64,000 bases of DNA, from assembly GCA_965660325.1 (NCBI GenBank), contig CBFHZL010000001.1, positions 1 to 64,000 of the forward strand. Direction: 5' to 3'. Position numbers and translations under genes: made by a program. Shown piece after piece: positions 8,628 through 15,742 of this stretch. Source of the DNA: Acidiluteibacter sp965660325 (lineage in GTDB: Bacteria; Bacteroidota; Bacteroidia; Flavobacteriales_E; Vicingaceae). The notes beneath the pieces were generated by a model. That model made no database searches. It was not told the DNA's origin and saw nothing but the letters and a program-made list of their open reading frames with translations. Within the stretch, counting starts at the first letter, position 1, and each line of letters begins with the position of its first letter.

Positions 8628-9932
8628 ATGGGAACTTTTGAAATTGAAGGTGGCAGACGATTAAAAGGTGAACTAATTCCACAGGGAGCAAAAAACGAAG
8701 CATTGCAAATTTTATGTGCTGTTTTGCTTACGCCTGAAAAAGTTGTCATCGATAAAGTGCCCAACATCGTTGATGTAAATAAATTGATTGATCTACTACA
8801 AGACCTTGGTGTGAAGGTAGAGCAATTAAACGAAGAGAAATACTCGTTTCAAGCGGACGACATCAACATTGAATATTTAAATTCAGAAACATTTAAAAAG
8901 AAAGGTGCTAGTTTACGTGGGTCTGTAATGATTCTCGGACCATTATTAGCACGATTTGGTAAGGGATATATTCCTAAGCCAGGCGGTGATAAAATTGGCA
9001 GAAGACGACTAGATACACACTTTTTAGGTTTTGAAAAGCTCGGTGCTGAATTTATCTACAACGAACAAAGTAAGTTTTACAAGGTAAATGCGAAAAATCT
9101 AAAAGGTACGTACATGCTTCTGGATGAGGCCTCGGTTACCGGAACAGCCAACATTATTATGGCTGCTGTAATGGCAGAAGGACTGACGACAATTTACAAT
9201 GCTGCTTGTGAGCCTTACATCCAACAATTGTGTAAAATGCTGAATAGCATGGGTGCTAAAATTGATGGTGTAGGATCTAATTTGTTAAAAATAACTGGGG
9301 TTGATCAATTAGGAGGCTGTGAACACAAAATCCTTCCTGATATGATTGAAATAGGTAGTTTCATCGGTTTGGCTGCAATGACCCAATCAGAAATTACCAT
9401 CAAAGATGTGTCGTATGACGATTTAGGAAGAATTCCTGCTGTATTTCAAAGTTTAGGTATCAAATTAGAACGTCGAGGGGATGACATTTACGTACCATCT
9501 CAAGAAAGCTACAAAGTTCAGCCTTTTATTGATGGATCAATCTTAACCATTTCAGATGCTCCATGGCCTGGGTTTACACCTGACTTATTGAGTATTATTT
9601 TGGTCGTAGCAACACAAGCTAAAGGCTCCGTTTTGGTGCACCAAAAGATGTTTGAGAGCCGTTTATTTTTCGTGGACAAACTAATTGATATGGGCGCTCA
9701 AATTATATTGTGTGATCCACATAGAGCAACCGTAATTGGGATGGACAAAAAAGCACCTTTACGTGGTATACAAATGACCTCTCCTGATATTAGAGCCGGC
9801 GTTTCATTGTTGATTGCTGCATTGTCTGCAAAAGGAAAAAGCACCATTCACAACATCGAGCAAATCGATAGGGGATACCAAAATATTGACACGCGACTAA
9901 ATGCATTAGGCGCAAGTATTAAACGATTATAA
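8628..9932 (+). CDS. murA: UDP-N-acetylglucosamine 1-carboxyvinyltransferase (MurA), Cys-to-Asp type
   Basis: First committed enzyme of peptidoglycan synthesis: transfers enolpyruvate from PEP to UDP-GlcNAc in the cytoplasm. The 434-residue product has the EPSP-synthase-like fold with the N-terminal GAKNEAL motif (residues 20-26) and C-terminal DIRAG followed by IEQIDRGY. The active-site loop that reads PGGCxIGxRP in E. coli reads PGGDKIGRRR here, so the catalytic Cys is Asp121 (codon GAT at 8988-8990). That substitution keeps activity but abolishes covalent inactivation by fosfomycin in other bacteria. The gene is otherwise full length and sits 11 nt after the DUF4290 gene. Confidence 0.95.
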   Translation: MGTFEIEGGRRLKGELIPQGAKNEALQILCAVLLTPEKVVIDKVPNIVDVNKLIDLLQDLGVKVEQLNEEKYSFQADDINIEYLNSETFKKKGASLRGSVMILGPLLARFGKGYIPKPGGDKIGRRRLDTHFLGFEKLGAEFIYNEQSKFYKVNAKNLKGTYMLLDEASVTGTANIIMAAVMAEGLTTIYNAACEPYIQQLCKMLNSMGAKIDGVGSNLLKITGVDQLGGCEHKILPDMIEIGSFIGLAAMTQSEITIKDVSYDDLGRIPAVFQSLGIKLERRGDDIYVPSQESYKVQPFIDGSILTISDAPWPGFTPDLLSIILVVATQAKGSVLVHQKMFESRLFFVDKLIDMGAQIILCDPHRATVIGMDKKAPLRGIQMTSPDIRAGVSLLIAALSAKGKSTIHNIEQIDRGYQNIDTRLNALGASIKRL

Positions 9933-9952
9933 GAACATTAAAGCAAAATACA

Positions 9953-10504
9953 ATGAAGAATTTATGGACTATCTTAACGGTGATTTGTCTCTCGGGAGCA
10001 ATTTACAGCTTCACTCCTACCCTTACTGAGCCAACTTTTCAAGGCGAGAATGTGGGTCTTAAAATTGGTAACAAGGCACCAAACATTTCATTGAATGACC
10101 CTAATGGAAAAAAAATCGAGTTGAACGACTTGAAAGGACAGCTTGTCCTTATTGACTTCTGGGCTAGCTGGTGTCGTCCATGTAGAATGGAAAATCCGAA
10201 TGTGGTAGCTAATTACAAAAAATTCAAGGACCAAAAGTTTAAAAATGGGAAAGGATTCACCGTCTACAGCGTTTCTTTAGATAGAACAAAGTCAGCTTGG
10301 CAAAACGCCATTATGCAAGATGGCTTGCTATGGCCTAACCATGTAAGCGATTTAAAATACTGGAACTCGACGGCAGCGGCTCAATATGCCATTCGTTCTA
10401 TTCCACAAGCCTACCTGATTGATGGAGATGGAATCATCATTGGAAAAGGGCAAGGGTTAAGAGGACAAGGCTTAACTAACACACTAAGCTCTTTCGCTAA
10501 GTAA
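9953..10504 (+). CDS. TlpA/ResA-like exported thioredoxin-fold protein
   Basis: Envelope thiol-disulfide oxidoreductase of the TlpA/ResA type. An N-terminal hydrophobic segment (residues 1-20) acts as signal peptide or anchor. The thioredoxin fold follows from about residue 36, with KAPNISLNDPNGKKIELNDLKG, then the redox motif WASWCRPCR (Cys74 and Cys77) and the cis-proline loop SIPQAYLI near residue 155. The protein is 183 residues, normal for the family. It starts 20 nt after murA and is followed by a terminator. The substrate cannot be deduced: cytochrome c maturation or general periplasmic disulfide reduction are both possible. Confidence 0.88.
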   Translation: MKNLWTILTVICLSGAIYSFTPTLTEPTFQGENVGLKIGNKAPNISLNDPNGKKIELNDLKGQLVLIDFWASWCRPCRMENPNVVANYKKFKDQKFKNGKGFTVYSVSLDRTKSAWQNAIMQDGLLWPNHVSDLKYWNSTAAAQYAIRSIPQAYLIDGDGIIIGKGQGLRGQGLTNTLSSFAK

Positions 10505-10530
10505 ACAATTCAACAACACCAAAAAACAAT

Positions 10531-10557
10531 AAGGCAGGTCGATGACCTGTCTTTTTT
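10531..10557 (+). terminator. Rho-independent terminator after the thioredoxin gene
   Basis: AAGGCAGGTC, loop GAT, GACCTGTCTT and then a T-run form a 10-bp stem (one G-U pair) with a 3-nt loop. It starts 26 nt after the stop codon and separates the pcrA-murA-tlpA run from grpE-dnaJ. Confidence 0.85.
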
Positions 10558-10598
10558 ATATTATGCACCATGAGAAAACTGTCAATTTGTCGGTATTT

Positions 10599-10606
10599 TA
10601 AATTTG
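10599..10606 (+). promoter_or_regulatory. -7 element of the grpE-dnaJ promoter
   Basis: TAAATTTG is an exact TANNTTTG match, 50 nt upstream of the ATG at 10657 and just after the preceding terminator. A start of transcription near 10612 would exclude the upstream in-frame ATG at 10570 and so supports the later start of grpE. No convincing -33 TTG is seen, and no CIRCE element. Confidence 0.5.
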
Positions 10607-10656
10607 GCAAAAAAGTTGACTCTAGCGCTTCCAGAAATGCAAACGATACACTGAAC

Positions 10657-11220
10657 ATGAAAGCAGAAGATAAGGTAAAGGACGAGTCGGTAGAAAACGA
10701 CAACATAGAAAACAACGAAACAAAGGAAGAAACAGCTGCTGAGGAGGCACAAGAAACGGTAGAGTTGGACCCATTAGAAGAAAAAGAGATTCAGATAAAA
10801 GAATTAAATGATAAGTATTTGAGGCTTTATTCTGAGTTTGATAATTACAGAAAAAGAACGCAAAAAGAGCGCATCGACCTCATACAAACAGGCGGTGAAG
10901 ATGTATTTAAACTTCTGCTTCCAATCATTGATGACTTCGAACGAGCTCAAAAATCAATGGATGAAAAGTCTGACTTTGATACACTAAAAGAGGGAGTTGA
11001 TTTAATTTACAATAAATTGATCAGTAGCCTTACTTCAAAAGGTTTGCAACAGATGCCATCATCTGTTGGGGAAAAGTTTGACAGTGATGTGCAAGAAGCA
11101 ATTACGCAAATACCTGCACCATCTGACGATATGAAAGGAAAGGTAATTGATGAAGTAGAGAAAGGATACCTGCTCAAAGAAAAAGTAATTCGCTACGCAA
11201 AAGTAGTAGTAGGGCAATAA
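10657..11220 (+). CDS. grpE: Nucleotide exchange factor GrpE
   Basis: Co-chaperone that releases ADP from DnaK. From the ATG at 10657 the protein is 188 residues, starting MKAEDKVKDESVENDN. The first ~50 residues are an acidic, probably disordered and helical lead-in; then come the long dimerisation helix (LNDKYLRLYSEFDNYRKRTQKER) and the GrpE signature region (LLPIIDDFERAQKS), ending in the beta domain with KGYLLKEKVIRYAKVVVG. An in-frame ATG at 10570 would add 29 residues unlike the family, and a -7 promoter box lies between the two ATGs. dnaJ follows after 17 nt; dnaK is not in the window. Confidence 0.93.
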   Translation: MKAEDKVKDESVENDNIENNETKEETAAEEAQETVELDPLEEKEIQIKELNDKYLRLYSEFDNYRKRTQKERIDLIQTGGEDVFKLLLPIIDDFERAQKSMDEKSDFDTLKEGVDLIYNKLISSLTSKGLQQMPSSVGEKFDSDVQEAITQIPAPSDDMKGKVIDEVEKGYLLKEKVIRYAKVVVGQ

Positions 11221-11237
11221 AAGGATTGAAATAAGAC

Positions 11238-12401
11238 ATGGCGAAGAGAGATTATTACGAAGTATTAGGTGTTTCAAAAGGCGCTTCAGAGAGTGAAATA
11301 AAAAAGGCTTACCGCAAGCTGGCGTTAAAATATCACCCAGATAAAAACCCAGATGACAAAGAGGCGGAAGATAAATTTAAGGAAGCGGCTGAGGCATACG
11401 AGGTATTAAGTAGCCCAGAGAAAAAGCAGCGATACGACCAATTTGGACATGCGGGCACACAAGGAGCTGGTGGCTTCGGTGGAGGCGGCGGTATGAATAT
11501 GGATGACATATTTTCACAATTTGGTGACATATTTGGCGGAGCTTTTGGCGGTGGCGGCGGATTTGGTGGCTTCGGCGGTGGCGGTGGCCAAAGAGGCGGC
11601 AGACGCGTAAACAGAGGAAGTAATCTTCGAGTGAAAGTGACACTTACGCTAAGCGATATCGTGAATGGTGTAAAGAAGAAAATCAAACTAAACAAGTATG
11701 TAAAGTGCGACCCATGCGGTGGTACAGGAGCTGAAGGTTCTAGCGGTTTTTCTACCTGCGACACCTGTAAAGGTGCAGGTCAAGTAAACCGTGTAACCAA
11801 TACTTTCTTAGGGCAAATGCAAACGACCTCTACCTGCCCTAGCTGTGGCGGTGACGGAAAAATCATTACCAACAAATGTAATACGTGCCATGGTGACGGA
11901 ATTCAGAAAGGCGAAGAGGTAGTAGAAATAAATATTCCTGGCGGTGTAGAAGGTGGCATGCAGCTTTCTGTTAGCGGAAAAGGAAATATGGGACCGAAAG
12001 GCGGTATTGCAGGTGACTTGATTGTTGTGATTGAAGAAGAAGAACACGAGCACCTGAAGCGTGATGGTTTAAACCTTTTATACGATTTACACATTAGCTT
12101 TACCGATGCGGTATTAGGTGGAAACGCTGAAATACCAACAGTAGGTGGAAAAGTGAAGGTAAAAATAGATGAAGGTACACAAGGAGGTAAAGTACTTCGA
12201 TTAAAAGGTAAAGGTATTCCTGAATTGAATGGCTACCGAACTGGAGACTTATTAGTGAACGTGAACATTTGGACACCACAGAAGCTTTCTAAAAATGAAA
12301 AAGAAATCATTGAAAAGCTGAAAGACTCTAAAAATTTCCAGCCTCAACCGACTGAGAAGGATAAAGGGTTTTTCGAACGCATGAAAGATCAGTTTAGATA
12401 G
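11238..12401 (+). CDS. dnaJ: Chaperone DnaJ (Hsp40)
   Basis: Stimulates DnaK ATPase and delivers unfolded substrates. The 387-residue protein has an N-terminal J domain with HPD at residues 33-35, an extreme Gly/Phe-rich segment (about 72-125, with runs such as GGGGGFGGFGGGGG), and four zinc-binding repeats: CDPCGGTG, CDTCKGAG, CPSCGGDG and CNTCHGDG. Two C-terminal beta-sandwich substrate-binding domains follow. This makes it a type I Hsp40 of normal length. It is translated from the grpE transcript and ends before a strong terminator at 12475-12509. Confidence 0.96.
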   Translation: MAKRDYYEVLGVSKGASESEIKKAYRKLALKYHPDKNPDDKEAEDKFKEAAEAYEVLSSPEKKQRYDQFGHAGTQGAGGFGGGGGMNMDDIFSQFGDIFGGAFGGGGGFGGFGGGGGQRGGRRVNRGSNLRVKVTLTLSDIVNGVKKKIKLNKYVKCDPCGGTGAEGSSGFSTCDTCKGAGQVNRVTNTFLGQMQTTSTCPSCGGDGKIITNKCNTCHGDGIQKGEEVVEINIPGGVEGGMQLSVSGKGNMGPKGGIAGDLIVVIEEEEHEHLKRDGLNLLYDLHISFTDAVLGGNAEIPTVGGKVKVKIDEGTQGGKVLRLKGKGIPELNGYRTGDLLVNVNIWTPQKLSKNEKEIIEKLKDSKNFQPQPTEKDKGFFERMKDQFR

Positions 12402-12414
12402 AAAAGGATACGTT

Positions 12415-12442
12415 GCTAGAGGTTAGAGTTTAGATGTTAGAC
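12415..12442 (+). repeat. Degenerate heptamer tandem repeat, four units
   Basis: Four consecutive 7-mers read GCTAGAG, GTTAGAG, TTTAGAT and GTTAGAC. The core TTAGA is kept in three of them. The array lies 13 nt after the dnaJ stop. Its short length means chance cannot be excluded. Confidence 0.45.
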
Positions 12443-12474
12443 TGGGTTCTATAGGATTCTATATATGATTAATT

Positions 12475-12509
12475 AAAAAGGGCTTCAAGATGATTGGAGC
12501 TCTTTTTTT
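12475..12509 (+). terminator. Terminator downstream of dnaJ
   Basis: AAAAAGGGCTTC, a 9-nt loop, then GGAGCTCTTTTT gives a 12-bp stem with two G-U pairs; the A-run on the left and T-run on the right make it potentially bidirectional, although the G-U pairs favour the plus strand. It closes the grpE-dnaJ unit. Confidence 0.85.
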
Positions 12510-12645
12510 GTGGTTTAAACTCCTTTTACTGCCAGGAAGATTAGCCGAGAATTGAAAATTCTTCTTAGTTGATTTCGCAGAGGTGCTTGGAGGAATATGA
12601 ACACGCGATGCAATTCTGAGGGAAATGTAAATTTGATAGCCTTTT

Positions 12646-12717
12646 GTTCATGAACGGACTTCAAGTCCTCTACTACTTCAAGCGCAGTTTCACGGACTAC
12701 AAGTCCGCGCGAACGGG
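12646..12717. repeat. REPIN-like palindrome pair, copy A
   Basis: Two imperfect hairpins in inverted orientation: one at 12646-12668 built on GGACTTCAAGTCC, one at 12688-12714 built on CACGGACTACAAGTCCG, about 19 nt apart and both bordered by GTTC/GAAC. Positions 12661-12717 align with copy B at 14202-14258 at 44 of 57 bases by hand count, including 21 identical in a row. This is the architecture of REP doublets mobilised by RAYT (Y1) transposases elsewhere; none is encoded in the window. Confidence 0.75.
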
Positions 12718-12733
12718 TTTGCTAGACTGCGTT

Positions 12734-14047
12734 TTAATGCAGTTTAGGTTTTGTTATCTGAAGTTTCTTTGTCTTAAAAGTTATTCGAGGGTCTGCCAAT
12801 ATTAAAGCAAAAATTAGAAGTAAAGCTCCCCAAGTTATAGTTTTAAAATGCTGAGTAATATTACTTAGCTCTCTTCCTATAAGACCATCCGTACTTAAAG
12901 TCATTAGCATGAATGTCAAGCAGATTATAATTATTAATGCAAACCACCTTAATTCACTCATAACCTGACTTCTAAAAGTGAAGTTAACGATAGTAAAGTG
13001 GATTAAATAAAAAAGTGATGGGATAATAAGAACAAAGGCATACTTCTGCTGATGCGGAAATATTAATGGAATTAGCAATATGATATATGCTAATTCTCTC
13101 AATTGAGACAGCCTATTTTTTTCGGTCGTAAAAAGAGGCAATTTCAGAAAGTAAAGTGAGAAAGCCACTAATAAAACTCGAATGATATTCAGCACAATAT
13201 TTACGATTGTTTCGTTCAAATTGACAATATTACGAGACATTGATAGTCCACCTGTCGTTTCTGTCAATAAGTTAGGTATTAGTGCTGTTAAACTGTGTAA
13301 ACCTAAATCAGTTTCTACTAAATGTTCAGAGTTTGTTGGGTTAATTACGCTCCACCATTCAGCTATTAAAAAATTGTTTGTTGACCACCCTGTATAGACC
13401 ATTGGTAAAAACAAAAAAGCAAGACTAAATATCAGCGTCCAAACAAATCCTTTTATGTAAAAACGATAAAGTAAATAAGGAAGTATTACTATTGGTAGTA
13501 TCTTTATGTTAATCACTAATGCTAATAGCATTCCTCCATATACTACCTTCTTCTCCTGAATAAGTCGTAAGCTATCCAAGATCGCCCATAGTAGAAAGAT
13601 TGTCATTTGAATCATGTCAAAATTGTAAAGGATGAACCTTACACTCATCATAATACATATTAAAATTATCCAAAACAGCTGTCTTTGGGAAATTACATTT
13701 AGATCAATATAACCCTTTAATAGGTAGAAAATTCTATATAAGAAGAAAAGGTTTGCAGACAACCAAATAATATTAGGAATGAAGTTAGGTAAGTAGGTAA
13801 AAGGTATCAATAATACTGCCCATAAAGGGCTATAAAAGTACAAACAGTAATTCCCTTCACTTACAAAAATCCATTCATGATAAGGGTTCTCGCCATTTTG
13901 AATCAATTTCGAAGCCTCTAAAAAAACTTTAAAATCTCCATTTCCTAATGCTTCCTTTATGCAGTAGATAACCGCAATAAAGATCAAAACAATATATATA
14001 TATTTCTTAAAATCTATAAGTTTCATAAACTTCAGCACAACATCCAT
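12734..14047 (-). CDS. GT87/DUF2029-type polytopic membrane glycosyltransferase
   Basis: Predicted polyprenyl-phosphate-sugar-dependent (GT-C fold) transferase of the inner membrane. The 437-residue protein has about ten hydrophobic segments. The family pattern lies in its first external loop (about residues 37-75): GDFKVFLEASKLIQNGENPYHEW and YFYSPLWAVLLIPFTYLP, with the conserved Asp after the first helix. Sugar and acceptor are unknown; mannose in actinobacterial relatives is no guide here. The start could also be at 14026 (MKLIDF). The gene is isolated, strongly AT-rich, and bracketed by two copies of a palindromic repeat, which suggests an acquired or mobile accessory gene. It converges on dnaJ. 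Confidence 0.72.
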   Translation of the reverse strand: MDVVLKFMKLIDFKKYIYIVLIFIAVIYCIKEALGNGDFKVFLEASKLIQNGENPYHEWIFVSEGNYCLYFYSPLWAVLLIPFTYLPNFIPNIIWLSANLFFLYRIFYLLKGYIDLNVISQRQLFWIILICIMMSVRFILYNFDMIQMTIFLLWAILDSLRLIQEKKVVYGGMLLALVINIKILPIVILPYLLYRFYIKGFVWTLIFSLAFLFLPMVYTGWSTNNFLIAEWWSVINPTNSEHLVETDLGLHSLTALIPNLLTETTGGLSMSRNIVNLNETIVNIVLNIIRVLLVAFSLYFLKLPLFTTEKNRLSQLRELAYIILLIPLIFPHQQKYAFVLIIPSLFYLIHFTIVNFTFRSQVMSELRWFALIIIICLTFMLMTLSTDGLIGRELSNITQHFKTITWGALLLIFALILADPRITFKTKKLQITKPKLH

Positions 14048-14086
14048 TTAACCACAATAGCACTTACATCCATTATAGCTTTTAGT

Positions 14087-14110
14087 GTTCGAGCGGACTT
14101 GTAGTCCGTG
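14087..14110. repeat. REP-like palindrome, copy B1 (inverted)
   Basis: The hairpin GCGGACTTGTAGTCCG preceded by GTTCGA is nearly the reverse complement of the right half of copy A (one mismatch over the 24 bases). It lies 40 nt upstream of the GT87 start codon and is inverted relative to copy B2, 119 nt away. Confidence 0.7.
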
Positions 14111-14201
14111 TGTAATTCTTAATTCAACGTAAAAAATACAAAAAACACTTTACACTTGATTGTGATAATTATAAAATACTTAATCTCATATTAAACGCAA
14201 T

Positions 14202-14258
14202 GCAAGTCCTGTCCTCGTTCACGCTTGGTTTCACGGACTACAAGTCCGTGGGAGCAGG
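14202..14258. repeat. REPIN-like palindrome, copy B2
   Basis: Direct copy of the element at 12661-12717, same orientation, including the shared core CACGGACTACAAGTCCG at 14231-14247. Together with copy A it brackets the GT87 gene as direct repeats about 1.54 kb apart. Confidence 0.72.
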
Positions 14259-14283
14259 ATAGTTTTATCTATAATAATTTATG

Positions 14284-14691
14284 TTATATGCCATTTTTGC
14301 TTCTTATTTTGCTCTTAACAATCATAAAAGTTAAAGTGCTAAAAATTGAAATACCACATATGAGCAATCCATATTGAAATATACCTACTAAGGCATAAAA
14401 CTTTAATCCTGTTGATGTGCTATGTCTATCAACTGTATTTAATGTCTCCTTCAAATCAATTGAACCATCTAAATAAAAGAATCCATAAACCATCACAGCA
14501 CATAAAAGATATAGTGCAACAAACAAAATTACCTGACAATAAGATTCATAAAAGTTTGATTTCATAAACTTTATGTGGAATTGCTTCATAAAATTTAATT
14601 CTAAGTACCATATCTCTATTTTAATTTTAGCCCAATTTAATCCTAAAAATCGTATACCCTTCAAATCATCACAAAAATAAATGTTTAGCAC
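14284..14691 (-). CDS. Small hypothetical membrane protein
   Basis: I do not recognise this 135-residue protein. It has two clear membrane segments, about residues 51-72 (ILFVALYLLCAVMVYGFFYL) and 98-123 (YALVGIFQYGLLICGISIFSTL), with a polar loop DGSIDLKETLNTVDRHSTSTG between them and a short basic tail (KSKIRSKNGI). The N-terminal 34 residues are unconvincing, and translation could begin at Met35 or Met43. Base composition is as AT-rich as the neighbouring GT87 gene, and no functional partner is adjacent. It may be a genuine lineage-specific gene or a decaying one. Confidence 0.5.
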   Translation of the reverse strand: MLNIYFCDDLKGIRFLGLNWAKIKIEIWYLELNFMKQFHIKFMKSNFYESYCQVILFVALYLLCAVMVYGFFYLDGSIDLKETLNTVDRHSTSTGLKFYALVGIFQYGLLICGISIFSTLTFMIVKSKIRSKNGI

Positions 14692-14729
14692 TTAAGTATT
14701 GAAGAAGATACTGGCATGTGAAAACAATA

Positions 14730-14745
14730 GGTAATATTTATTACC
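14730..14745. promoter_or_regulatory. Inverted repeat upstream of the ABC exporter genes
   Basis: GGTAATATTTATTACC has 7-nt arms around a 2-nt centre. It lies in the 112-nt divergent gap just upstream of a candidate promoter (TTTTG at 14751-14755, 19 nt, TAGTTTAG at 14775-14782, one mismatch in the -7 box). It could be an operator; this is inference. Confidence 0.35.
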
Positions 14746-14803
14746 AATGGTTTTGTGTAAAAATTTCATTTGTTTAGTTTAGACTCACCAAATCAATTAT
14801 ACT

Positions 14804-15742
14804 ATGAGTCACCTATTAGTTGCTGAAAACATTACCAAGACCTATCAAAATCATACGGCCTTAAGCGATGTGAGCATTTCAGTTCCCAATCAATCCATTT
14901 TTGGATTATTAGGGCCAAATGGAGCCGGAAAGACTTCTTTAATTCGAATTATCAACCAAATAACAGGCCCCGATAGTGGCCAAATCTTATTCAATGGAAA
15001 GCCATTAGCAGAAAAGCATATCGAGCAAATTGGTTACTTACCTGAAGAAAGAGGGTTGTATAAAAAAATGGAAGTGGGTGAGCAAGCGTTGTACCTAGCT
15101 CAACTAAAAGGAATGGAGAAATACGAGGCCAAAAAGAAACTGAAAGATTGGTTTGAACGGTTTGACATTGCTCCATGGTGGAACAAACGCATAGAAGAAT
15201 TATCTAAAGGTATGGCCCAAAAAGTGCAGTTCATTGTTACTGTGCTTCATGAGCCCAAACTACTTATACTCGATGAACCCTTTAGCGGTTTTGATCCGAT
15301 AAACGCTAATCTGATCAAAAAAGAAATTCTCCGACTGAGAGATAATGGCGCTACCATAGTCCTTTCTACGCACAATATGGGCTCAGTTGAAGAAATATGC
15401 GAACACATCGCCTTAATTAACCAATCTGAAGTAGTGCTAAGTGGTGGCGTAAAGCAAATCCAACAAGACTTTAAGGAGGGAGTGTTTACCATACAGTTTA
15501 AAGGCAATCAAATAGGCTTTACCAATGCACTTTGGACCGGTGCAGAATTGTTAGATTCTAACGAATCAGATGGCATCACAACTGCGACTGTTCGACTACT
15601 AAATGACACTCAACCCAACGATTTACTCAAAGCAGTTATCCCACATGTAGAGGTATTAGGGTTACAAGAGATCATTCCTACCATGGGAGAAATATTCATC
15701 AAAAAAGTACAAGAAAACAATAAGGAGGATAACCATGAATAA
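14804..15742 (+). CDS. ABC transporter ATP-binding protein (NatA-like)
   Basis: ATPase subunit of an ABC-2 type exporter at the inner membrane. In 312 residues: Walker A GPNGAGKT (37-44), Q-loop region LPEERGLY, signature LSKGMAQK (133-140, variant of LSGGQ), Walker B LLILDEPF (153-160), D-loop SGFDP and H-loop STHNM. A C-terminal extension of about 90 residues resembles the DUF4162 domain found on NatA-type ATPases. It overlaps the permease gene by 8 nt, so the two are translationally coupled. NatA (sodium export) is the closest named relative, but the substrate is not determinable. Confidence 0.88.
   Translation: MSHLLVAENITKTYQNHTALSDVSISVPNQSIFGLLGPNGAGKTSLIRIINQITGPDSGQILFNGKPLAEKHIEQIGYLPEERGLYKKMEVGEQALYLAQLKGMEKYEAKKKLKDWFERFDIAPWWNKRIEELSKGMAQKVQFIVTVLHEPKLLILDEPFSGFDPINANLIKKEILRLRDNGATIVLSTHNMGSVEEICEHIALINQSEVVLSGGVKQIQQDFKEGVFTIQFKGNQIGFTNALWTGAELLDSNESDGITTATVRLLNDTQPNDLLKAVIPHVEVLGLQEIIPTMGEIFIKKVQENNKEDNHE

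Larger units (their letters stand above)
12402..12733. other. 332-nt intergenic region with terminator and repeats, no gene
   Basis: Between dnaJ and the convergent GT87 gene I find no coding sequence. It contains, in order, four degenerate TTAGA-type heptamers (12415-12442), the dnaJ terminator (12475-12509), about 130 nt of unremarkable AT-rich sequence, and a REPIN-like palindrome pair (12646-12714). Confidence 0.8.

Noticed and set aside
11333..11764. Proline-rich minus-strand frame within dnaJ
   Set aside because: It mirrors the Gly/Phe-rich and zinc-finger repeats of DnaJ; GGC/GGT repeats read antisense give Pro/Ala runs without being a gene.
12402..14283. Possible insertion sequence around the GT87 gene
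   Set aside because: Flanking palindromes exist, but no transposase gene, no target-site duplication that I can find, and no terminal inverted repeats of IS type; kept as REPIN-like only.
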